DNA of 64,000 bases from contig NZ_QKWH01000007.1 of the NCBI RefSeq assembly GCF_003244315.1, positions 60,380 through 124,379 on the forward strand, read 5' to 3'. The DNA comes from Xylanimonas oleitrophica. GTDB taxonomy: Bacteria > Actinomycetota > Actinomycetes > Actinomycetales > Cellulomonadaceae. The translations under genes and the position numbers were made by a program. The first letter of the stretch is position 1. Each line of letters opens with the position of its first letter. Positions 48,122 to 56,335 of this stretch are shown piece after piece. The notes beneath the pieces are model-generated. The model had not been told where the DNA came from. It made no database searches and was given only the letters and a program-made list of their open reading frames with translations.

Positions 48122-48228
48122 ACCGCCCGGCCGAAGAAATGCACGCGAGCACGGAAGAATGGGTGACGCGGGCCACCCCCGCCCCAGCCACCTGCTCCCC
48201 GTCAGCCACGACCGAGAAGGCGACACCC

Positions 48229-49341
48229 ATGCACCTGGCAGTCCCCAAGGAGATCAAGAACCACGAGTACCGGGTCGCCCTCACCCCGGCCGGCGTCCAC
48301 GAGCTCGTCCGCCACGGGCACACCGTCCACGTCGAGACCGGCGCCGGCACCGGCTCCGCCATCCCCGACGCCGAGTACGCCGCCGCAGGCGCCCTCATCG
48401 AGCCCGACGCCGACGCCACCTGGGCCGCCGGCGAGATCATCCTCAAGGTCAAGGAACCCATCGAGGCCGAGTACCACCGCATCCGCCCCGGCCAGGTCCT
48501 GTTCACCTACCTGCACCTCGCCGCCGACAAGGCCCTCACCGAAGAGCTCCTCGCCCGCGACGTCACCGCCATCGCCTACGAGACCGTCCAGACCCCCGCC
48601 GGCACCCTGCCCCTCCTGGCCCCCATGTCCGAGGTCGCCGGCCGCCTCGCCCCCCAGGTCGGCGCCGCCACCCTCCTCAAGGCAGCCGGCGGCCGCGGCA
48701 CCCTCCTCGGCGGGGTCCCCGGCGTCGCCCCCGCCCACGTCGTCATCATCGGCGCCGGCGTCTCCGGCATGAACGCCGCCCGCATCGCCGTCGGCATGGG
48801 CGCACGCGTCACCCTCCTCGACAAGAACCCCGACGCCCTCAAGGCCGCCGACCGCGAGCTCTTCGGCCGCGTCCAGACCCTCGCCTCCAACGCCTGGACC
48901 CTCGAAGGGGCCGTCCTGGACGCCGACCTCGTCGTCGGAGCCGTCCTCGTCCCCGGAGCCAAGGCCCCCGTCCTGGTCAGCAACGACCTCGTCGCCCGCA
49001 TGAAGCCCGGCTCGGTCCTCGTCGACATCGCCATCGACCAGGGCGGCTGCTTCGAGGACTCCCGCCCCACCACCCACGCCGAGCCCACCTACCCCGTGCA
49101 CGGCTCCGTCTTCTACGCCGTCGCCAACATGCCCGGCGCCGTCCCCCACACCTCCACCTACGCCCTGACCAACGTCACCCTCCCCTACGCCGTGGCGCTC
49201 GCGGACCTGGGCTGGCAGGAGGCCCTGCGCGCCGACCCCGTGCTGGCGCGCGGGCTCAACGTGCACGCCGGGCAGGTCATGCACGTGGGCGTCGCCCAGG
49301 CCCACGGCCTGCAGCTGACGGAGCCGACCTCGGTGCTCTGA
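48229..49341 (+). CDS. ald: alanine dehydrogenase
   Basis: 370 residues. Reversible NAD-dependent deamination of L-alanine to pyruvate. Signatures: AVPKEIKNHEYRVALTPAGV at the N-terminus, KVKEPIEAEYHRIRPGQVLF, YETVQ, the Rossmann motif VVIIGAGVSGMNAARIA and IDQGGCFEDSRPTTH. ATG at 48229 gives the canonical MHLAVPKEIK. Divergent from an Lrp-type regulator. Codons are C-ending up to about 49,190, then G-ending, with the frame intact. Confidence 0.95.
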   Translation: MHLAVPKEIKNHEYRVALTPAGVHELVRHGHTVHVETGAGTGSAIPDAEYAAAGALIEPDADATWAAGEIILKVKEPIEAEYHRIRPGQVLFTYLHLAADKALTEELLARDVTAIAYETVQTPAGTLPLLAPMSEVAGRLAPQVGAATLLKAAGGRGTLLGGVPGVAPAHVVIIGAGVSGMNAARIAVGMGARVTLLDKNPDALKAADRELFGRVQTLASNAWTLEGAVLDADLVVGAVLVPGAKAPVLVSNDLVARMKPGSVLVDIAIDQGGCFEDSRPTTHAEPTYPVHGSVFYAVANMPGAVPHTSTYALTNVTLPYAVALADLGWQEALRADPVLARGLNVHAGQVMHVGVAQAHGLQLTEPTSVL

Positions 49342-49344
49342 GGT

Positions 49345-49380
49345 CGGGCGGGTGGCCGGGCGGGTGGCCGGGCGGGGTGC
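49345..49380. repeat. 12-bp tandem repeat, three copies
   Basis: CGGGCGGGTGGC at 49345-49356 and 49357-49368, and a variant at 49369-49380, filling the whole gap between the convergent ald and FMN reductase genes. Confidence 0.85.
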
Positions 49381-50001
49381 TCAGGCGCCGCCGAGCATGT
49401 CCAGGAAGCTCGGCGTGGACGCGAACGGGTCTGCCGGGCCGACGTTCTGCCGCACGTGCACCCGCTCGGCCAGCTCCTTGCCGGCCCGCTCGATGCGCCG
49501 CGGCAGCGGGTTGACCTGGTCACCGGCGCCCGCCCAGTCGTCGGTCGCGGCGAACACCGCCGTCGACAGCACGTCCGCGTGCAGGTAGGTGAACAACGGG
49601 CGCATCGAGTAGTCCACGGCCAGGGAGTGACGGGCCGTGCCTCCCGTGGCTCCCAGCAGCACCGGCATGCCGCCCAGGGCGTCCTTGTCGAGGATGTCGA
49701 CGAACGACTTGAACAGCCCCGAGTAGGTGGTGGTGAACAGCGGCGTGACGGCGATGACGCCGTCCGCCGCGACCAGGTGCTCGATCGCCGTGGCCAGGTC
49801 GCCCGTCGGGAACCCGGTGAGCATGGCGTCCATGACGGCGTGCGCGTGGTCGCGCAGCTCGATCGTCTCCACCGTGACGTCGTGACCGAGCGTCTCCAGC
49901 TCGCGCGCCGTGGCGCCCGTGAGCCGATCGGCCAGCAGACGGGTCGAGGACGGGTTGGACAGGCCCGCCGAGACGACGGCGAGGGTGCGGGGGGTGCTCA
50001 C
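49381..50001 (-). CDS. NAD(P)H-dependent FMN reductase (CE1759 family)
   Basis: 206 residues, flavodoxin-like: TLAVVSAGLSNPSSTRLLAD, TPLFTTTYSGLFKSFVDILD, MPVLLGATGGTARHSLAVDY. This family is encoded beside LLM monooxygenases and supplies reduced FMN. Here the partner gene ends 56 nt upstream on the same strand. GTG at 50001 with GAGAGGA at suitable distance. Confidence 0.85.
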   Translation of the reverse strand: MSTPRTLAVVSAGLSNPSSTRLLADRLTGATARELETLGHDVTVETIELRDHAHAVMDAMLTGFPTGDLATAIEHLVAADGVIAVTPLFTTTYSGLFKSFVDILDKDALGGMPVLLGATGGTARHSLAVDYSMRPLFTYLHADVLSTAVFAATDDWAGAGDQVNPLPRRIERAGKELAERVHVRQNVGPADPFASTPSFLDMLGGA

Positions 50002-50057
50002 GGGAAGATCCTCTCGAGACGGGGTCGCCGGGCTCGCACGGCGCTGGCGCGGCAGGG

Positions 50058-51257
50058 TCACAGGCCGAAGGCGCGCCCGGCGCGCGGCTGCGCCTGGTCC
50101 GGGTCGGCCTCCTCGGCGCGCAGCCCCGTCCACCGGTCCTCCGTACCGCCCACGTGGCCGGCCCCGGCCTCCCCGGCGGCCTTCGCCGCAGCCACGCGCT
50201 CGGCGTGCGTGGGCGGGTTCAGCGGCACGTCCTCGGCAGGACGCTTGGCCTCCACGATGCGCCGCAGCTCAGGCACCACGTCCTCGGCCAGGATGTCGAT
50301 CTGCTCCAGGACCGTCTTGAGCGGCAGCCCCGCGTGGTCGATCAGGAACATCTGACGCTGGTAGTACCCGACCTCCTCCACGAACGCCCCGTAGCGGTCG
50401 ATCACCTGCTGCGGGGACCCCACCGTCAGCGGCGTCTCACGCGTGAAGTCCTCCATCGAGGGCCCGTGGCCGTAGACGGGCGCCACGTCGAAGTAGGGGC
50501 GGAACTCGTCCCACGCGTCCTGGCTGTTCTTGCGGACGAACACCTGCCCGCCCAGGCCCACGATCGCCTGGTCGGCCCGGCCGTGGCCGTAGTGCTCGAA
50601 CCGCTGCCGGTAGAACGCGATCATCTGCTTGGTGTGGCTCATGGGCCAGAAGATGTTGTTGTGCAGGAACCCGTCACCGTAGTAGGCGGCCTGCTCCGCG
50701 ATCTCCGGGCTGCGGATCGACCCGTGCCACACGAACGGCGGCACCCCGTCCAGCGGGCGCGGGGTGGAGGTGAAGCCCTGCAGCGGGGTGCGGAACTTGC
50801 CCTGCCAGTCGACGACGTCCTCGGTCCACAGGCGGCGCAGCAGCGCGTAGTTCTCGATCGCCAGGGGGATGCCCTGACGGATGTCCTGCCCGAACCACGG
50901 GTAGACCGGACCGGTGTTCCCGCGCCCCATCATCAGGTCCATGCGGCCGCCGGAGATCACCTGGAGCATCGCGTACTCCTCCGCCAGGCGGACCGGGTCG
51001 TTGGTCGTGATCAGGGTCGTGGCAGTCGACAGCACGATGTTCTCGGTGACCCCGGCCAGGTACCCGAGCATGGTGGTGGGCGAGGACGCGACGAACGGCG
51101 GGTTGTGGTGCTCCCCCGTCGCGAAGACGTCCAGGCCCGCCTCGTCGGCGTGCCGGGCGATCCTCAGCATGCTGCGCACACGCTCCGTGTCGTCCGGGGT
51201 GTGACCCGTGATCGGGTCGGTGGTCACGTCGCTGACGGAGAAGATCCCGAACTGCAC
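50058..51257 (-). CDS. LLM-class flavin monooxygenase (CE1758 family)
   Basis: 399 residues. Luciferase-like: FGIFSVSDVTTDPITGHTPD, DVFATGEHHNPPFVASSPTT, TENIVLSTATTLITTNDPVR, MDLMMGRGNTGPVYPWFG, FVWHGSIRSPEIAEQAAYYG. Works with the reductase encoded next to it; substrate unknown. GTG at 51257 (family members begin MQFGIFSV) with TTGGAG 9 nt upstream is preferred over ATG at 51290. Confidence 0.85.
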   Translation of the reverse strand: MQFGIFSVSDVTTDPITGHTPDDTERVRSMLRIARHADEAGLDVFATGEHHNPPFVASSPTTMLGYLAGVTENIVLSTATTLITTNDPVRLAEEYAMLQVISGGRMDLMMGRGNTGPVYPWFGQDIRQGIPLAIENYALLRRLWTEDVVDWQGKFRTPLQGFTSTPRPLDGVPPFVWHGSIRSPEIAEQAAYYGDGFLHNNIFWPMSHTKQMIAFYRQRFEHYGHGRADQAIVGLGGQVFVRKNSQDAWDEFRPYFDVAPVYGHGPSMEDFTRETPLTVGSPQQVIDRYGAFVEEVGYYQRQMFLIDHAGLPLKTVLEQIDILAEDVVPELRRIVEAKRPAEDVPLNPPTHAERVAAAKAAGEAGAGHVGGTEDRWTGLRAEEADPDQAQPRAGRAFGL

Positions 51258-51501
51258 GCTGCTCAGCTCCAAGGTCGAAAGAAGGTCCATGCATCTGCAT
51301 GTACTGGCACGAAGAACCACGCCCCCGCCCGGTTCATTCCCGCACCAGTGTGTCGCGCCCGGCGCTCGCGGTCCCGTGCGGGAGGCTTGTGCGCGTGGGA
51401 TGTGTCACCTGATGCGCGTGTCGGTTTGCGAGTCGGGGCAAGACCGAGGACCCTTGACACGCAGCATCGCTTGTGCTGTGTCGCGGGTCTCAGGGTGTCC
51501 T
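51258..51501. other. divergent control region of the LLM operon and rbpA
   Basis: No gene seen. Contains the small palindrome ATGCAT/TGCAT near 51287-51301 at the LLM start, and TTGACA at 51454 that could serve a second rbpA promoter, though no good -10 was found at 16-18 nt. Confidence 0.4.
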
Positions 51502-51527
51502 GGAACAAGCCGCTGTGGGCAAGCGTT
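51502..51527 (+). promoter_or_regulatory. SigR/SigH-type promoter of rbpA
   Basis: GGAAC (51502-51506), exactly 18 nt, GTT (51525-51527). This matches the GGAAY-N18-GTT consensus of the thiol-oxidative-stress ECF sigma factors SigR (Streptomyces) and SigH (mycobacteria). rbpA is a known SigR target in Streptomyces. The rbpA ATG is 71 nt downstream. Confidence 0.75.
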
Positions 51528-51598
51528 GACATGCTCCGACCCCGGGTGCCGCAGCCGGCACGAGGGGTCATCCGAACCCGACTCCCCAGGAGGACGAC

Positions 51599-51943
51599 AT
51601 GCCTGACCGGTCCCTGCGCGGTATGAGCATCGGTGCGAAGAGCATGGAGTCGGACGAGGGCGTCGACTTCGCTCCCCGCTTCCAGGCTTACTACGACTGC
51701 CCCAACGGGCACACCATCATCCTGCCGTTCGCCACCGACGCCGAGGTCCCCCCGGTGTGGGAGTGCCGCTGCGGCGAGGAGGCGCTCCTGCGCGACGCCG
51801 AGAAGCCCGAGCCCAAGGCGACCAAGCCGCAGCGCACCCACTGGGACATGCTGCTGGAGCGTCGCACCGTGGCCGAGCTCGAGGAGCTGCTCGACGAGCG
51901 CCTGGAGCTGCTGCGCGCGGGCAAGCTGCGCCGCGGCGCCTGA
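51599..51943 (+). CDS. rbpA: RNA polymerase-binding protein RbpA
   Basis: 114 residues. Actinobacteria-specific factor that binds the principal sigma factor and stabilises the open complex. RSLRGMSIGAKSMESDEGVD is the N-terminal tail; CPNGHTIILPF with WECRCGEEALL forms the core (zinc ligands partly Cys/His); KPQRTHWDMLLERRTVAELE is the sigma-interaction domain. ATG at 51599 follows AGGAGG. Ends before a strong terminator. Confidence 0.95.
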   Translation: MPDRSLRGMSIGAKSMESDEGVDFAPRFQAYYDCPNGHTIILPFATDAEVPPVWECRCGEEALLRDAEKPEPKATKPQRTHWDMLLERRTVAELEELLDERLELLRAGKLRRGA

Positions 51944-51963
51944 GCGCCCACCCCGACCGACCC

Positions 51964-52000
51964 ACGAGGGCCGGCACCCGTGACGGGTGCCGGCCCTCGT
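51964..52000. terminator. bidirectional terminator between rbpA and ppm1
   Basis: Near-perfect 18-bp inverted repeat (ACGAGGGCCGGCACCCGT and its complement) with a minimal loop, between convergent genes. Confidence 0.75.
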
Positions 52001-52052
52001 CGTCGTGGTCGCCGCGCCGAGGGCGTCGTGCTGCTGCCCACCCAGGGGTCGG

Positions 52053-52804
<752 letters not shown>

Positions 52805-52808
<4 letters not shown>

Positions 52809-54601
52809 GCCGGCCCCTCCCCTGTCGTGGTGGCCGTGGTGGCCGTGGTGCCGGAGTCGAGCGTGGTGCCACGGCGTGCGGCCCGGCGGGACCGGGTGCT
52901 CAGGACGAGGCCGGCGGCGGTCAGCAGCGCCCCAGCGGCTGCGACGACCCAGCCGGGCCAGTAGCCGGCGACGACGGCGGGGGTCAGGTCGGTGCGCAGG
53001 GGCAGGTCGGCCACGAGGTGGTCGGGGGTGAACAGGCCGGTGCGTGCCACGAGGGTGCCGTCAGGGGTGATGACGCCGCTGACGCCGACGGTCGAGATCT
53101 GCACGGCCGCACGGCCGGTGCTGATCGCCTGCATGCGGGTCATCGCCAGCTGCTGGGTGGACTCGGCGGTCACGCCGAAGGACGCGTTGTTGGTGGGGAC
53201 GACGAGCACCTCGGCGCCGCGGCGCACGGCGTCACGGGCGATCTCGTCGTAGGCGACCTCGAAGCAGATCGCGGTGCCGAGCGGCACGCTGCGCCCCAGC
53301 CGCTCGACGGGCACGTCCACCACGGGGGCGTTGCGTGCGGCGATCATGTCGGTCGTGACGCGGTCGACCTGGTCGCTGAACAGGCGCACGAACGAGCGCA
53401 GGGGGATGTACTCACCGAACGGGGCGGGGTGCTGCTTGGCGTAGCGGGCCAGGACATCGCCGTCCTGCCACAGCAGGAGCACGTTGTAGCGGCCACCGGT
53501 CTGCGGGAACTCCTGGGCGCCGACGAGGATCGGGGCGCCGACGCGCTCGGCTGCGCCGTCGAGGGCGCGGGCGACGTCGCGCGCTTCCTGCGGGTCGAGG
53601 TCGGACCCGTTCTCGGGCCACAGCACCACGTCGACGCGCTCGTCCGGGGCTGCCTGGGCGCCGTGGGTGGCTGCGACGCGGTCGGTGCCGGCGATGTGGT
53701 TGTCGAGCACCTCGGCACGGTTGGCGAACGAGCCGAGGCCGGGCTCGTTCACGTTGCCCTGCACGGCCCCGACGCGCAGCACGCCGGCCTGGGCGGTCGC
53801 GGTGGCGGCGTCGACCGGCCGGGAGCGGTCCGGGACGGGCACCGTCGCGGTCACGGGCGGGTCCGGCACGGCCCGGGTGGCGGGGTCGTGGGGCAGGGGC
53901 AGGGCCTGGGGGCCGGTCACGAGCACGGCGGCCACGGCGGCGGCGCCCGTCGCGGCCAGCAGGTGCGGTGCACGCCGCCCGGGGGCGCGGGCTGCTGCGA
54001 GGAGCCGGGAGGCCGTCAGGGCGAGCAGCACGCCGGCGGCCGCGAGGAGGAACGTGACGAGCACGGTGCCGCCGAGCCAGGCGGCGCGGCCGGTGGGTGC
54101 GGCCGCCACGGTCCAGGCCAGGCGCCCCCACGGGAACCCGCCGAAGGGGAACGCGGAGCGCCACTGCTCGACGGCGGTCCACACCGCGGCGAAGGCGAGC
54201 ACGTGCGCCCAGGCGTGCCCGCGCACCCAGGGCAGTCGGCGCGCCCACGTCCAGGCCACGCCGAACGCCCCGAAGAACAGAGCCTCGAGCAGGCTCAGCG
54301 CGAGCCAGGGCACGGTGTCGGTGGCCTCGTTGGCCCACCACAGGTGCGGCAGGAAGAACACGGTGCCGGCGACGGACCCGACCAGCAGGTTCCACCAGGG
54401 GGTGTCGCGGCGCAGCGCGGCGTGCAGGAGGGCGACGGCGACCAGGACCAGGGGCCAGGCGGCGACGTCGGGGAACGCCGCCCACAGGGCAGTGCCGGCG
54501 GGCACGGCGAGCAGGAGCGTCACGGGTCGTGACGCCCACAGAGGGGTCTGCGGTGCCGGCACGGGCGAAGCGTACGCGAACCGGCTGGGCGCCCGGGTCA
54601 C
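52805..54601 (-). CDS. lnt: apolipoprotein N-acyltransferase
   Basis: 598 residues. About seven N-terminal membrane helices, then a nitrilase-fold domain. The Glu-Lys-Cys triad is visible in VVLWPENGSDLDP (Glu), RYAKQHPAPFGEYIPLR (Lys) and GTAICFEVAYDE (Cys). It acylates the N-terminal Cys of lipoproteins. A last membrane helix sits near the C-terminus, followed by a Thr-rich tail. GTG at 54601 overlaps the amidohydrolase stop (GTGA), which decides the start. Confidence 0.92.
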
Positions 54602-56265
54602 TCGAAGGTGTCGTAGACGGGGACGCCGGCGCGGACCGTCTGCAGGCACACCGGCTCCTCGGCCGCGGGGCCGAGGTCGGGCAGCAGGGGCTGGCCGGCG
54701 CGGGCCTCCTGGCTCCAGGAGGACAGGCCGCGGCCGGAGGACTGCACGACGTACTCCGGTGCGCGCCACACGGCCAGGTGGGCCGGAGACCCGACGCGCA
54801 GCTCCCCGGCCCCGGTGGAGTCGAGACCGGCCAGACGCCACCCGCCGCGGGTGTGGGCGCGGAACGCGGCACGGGCGGACAAGCGCTGGGACTCGTCCTC
54901 GTGGGTGATGGCCGCTCGCACGGCCTGCCACGGGTCGAGGGGCGTGACGGGGGCGTCGGACCCGAAGGCTAGGGGGATGCCGGCGCTCTGAAGGTCGGCG
55001 AACGGTGCCATGTTGCCGGCGCGGGCGGCACCGAGGCGGCTGGAGTACAGGCCGCCGCCGCGACCCCACGTGGAGTCGAACGCGGGCTGGATCGACAGGG
55101 AGATGCCGTGCAGCAGCAGGGAGGCCAGGGCCCCGGCGTCGACGAGCTGGGCGTGCTCGACACGGTGGCGGGCGGCACGCAGCGCTCCCCCGCCGAGGTA
55201 CTCGGCGGCCACGTCCAGGCCCTTGACGAGCTCGTCCATCGCGCGATCGCCGACGACGTGGAACCCGCCCTGGACGCCGGCCTCGGAGCATGCGGCCAGG
55301 TGCGCGCCGATCTCCTGGGCGGTGAGGTAGAGCAGCCCGGTCGGGTCGCCGGAGCCGGGCAGGGCGACCTGGTCGGCGTAGGGCTGGCGCATCGCGGCGG
55401 TGCGTGAGCCGATCGAGCCGTCGACGTTGACGTCTCCGGCGACACCGCGCAGGAACGGCAGCTCGGCCATGAGCTCGCGCACCTCGTCCGCGCTCTCGAC
55501 CAGCTCGCCGCGGTAGGCGAGGACCTGCGGCAGCGTGGGGACGGTGTCGCCGTCGGTGCTGGTCATGGCGACGAGCTCGCGCAGGCCGTCCCGGGTGTCG
55601 GTGTGGGGGGCGCTCATCTCGTGCACCGCGACGATGCCGAGGGACGCGGCGCGCGCCAGGGCGGCCTGGTAGGCGCGGGTGCGCCGGGCTGGTGGGAGGG
55701 TCTGGGCGTAGGTGCGTGCGGCGTTCAGCGCCTGGCCGGTGACCAGGCCGGACGGGTCCCATCCCGGCAGCCTCTCGAGGCCGGCGGCGGTGGCCAGCGA
55801 GGTCGAGACGACGGCGGAGGTGGCGTCGGCGTGCGTCGCGTAGACGGGGCGCCCGCCGGCGGCGGCGTCGAGCTCCGCCGCGGTCGGGGCGCCGTCCGGG
55901 CCCCAGGCGCGCTCGTCCCAGCCGAAGGCGAGCAGGACCTCGTCGCCGTCGGGGTCGACCCCGTCCATGCCGCGCGCCCCGGCGGCGACCGCGTCCAGCG
56001 CCTGCACCCGGGAGGCCCCGGTGGCCGACAGGTCCACCGACTCCAGCGACAGGCCCGTCTCGAGGGTGTGAACGTGCGCGTCGACGAACCCGGGGGCCAC
56101 CAGGGCCCCGTCCAGGTCGATCACCCGGTCGGCGCGGGCCGCCAGCCCGGCGGCGGTGTCCTCGGCACCGACCCACACCACCACACCGTCGTCGACGAGG
56201 AGGGCCTCGGCGAACGGGTCGGCCGAGGAGTGGATCACACCGTTGCGGTACAGCGTCGAGGTCAC
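54598..56265 (-). CDS. YtcJ-like amidohydrolase
   Basis: 555 residues. Amidohydrolase-3 family: LVAPGFVDAHVHTLETGLSL with the HxH metal pair, VNVDGSIGSRTAAMRQPYAD, GGFHVVGDRAMDEL, RHRVEHAQLVDAGALASLLL, and PLAFGSDAPVTPLDPW with the metal Asp. Substrate unknown. First gene of the amidohydrolase-lnt-ppm1 unit. GTG at 56265 is leaderless (TAGAGT, 7 nt). Confidence 0.85.
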   Translation of the reverse strand: MTSTLYRNGVIHSSADPFAEALLVDDGVVVWVGAEDTAAGLAARADRVIDLDGALVAPGFVDAHVHTLETGLSLESVDLSATGASRVQALDAVAAGARGMDGVDPDGDEVLLAFGWDERAWGPDGAPTAAELDAAAGGRPVYATHADATSAVVSTSLATAAGLERLPGWDPSGLVTGQALNAARTYAQTLPPARRTRAYQAALARAASLGIVAVHEMSAPHTDTRDGLRELVAMTSTDGDTVPTLPQVLAYRGELVESADEVRELMAELPFLRGVAGDVNVDGSIGSRTAAMRQPYADQVALPGSGDPTGLLYLTAQEIGAHLAACSEAGVQGGFHVVGDRAMDELVKGLDVAAEYLGGGALRAARHRVEHAQLVDAGALASLLLHGISLSIQPAFDSTWGRGGGLYSSRLGAARAGNMAPFADLQSAGIPLAFGSDAPVTPLDPWQAVRAAITHEDESQRLSARAAFRAHTRGGWRLAGLDSTGAGELRVGSPAHLAVWRAPEYVVQSSGRGLSSWSQEARAGQPLLPDLGPAAEEPVCLQTVRAGVPVYDTFE

Positions 56266-56272
56266 GGCCCCG

Positions 56273-56278
56273 ACTCTA
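56273..56278 (-). promoter_or_regulatory. -10 box of leaderless amidohydrolase promoter
   Basis: TAGAGT on the minus strand ends 7 nt before the GTG at 56265. Confidence 0.5.
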
Positions 56279-56335
56279 GGGCACCGGCGTCGTCGGACCG
56301 CGGGCGAAGATCTCCCGGGCGACGGGCGACGGGCG

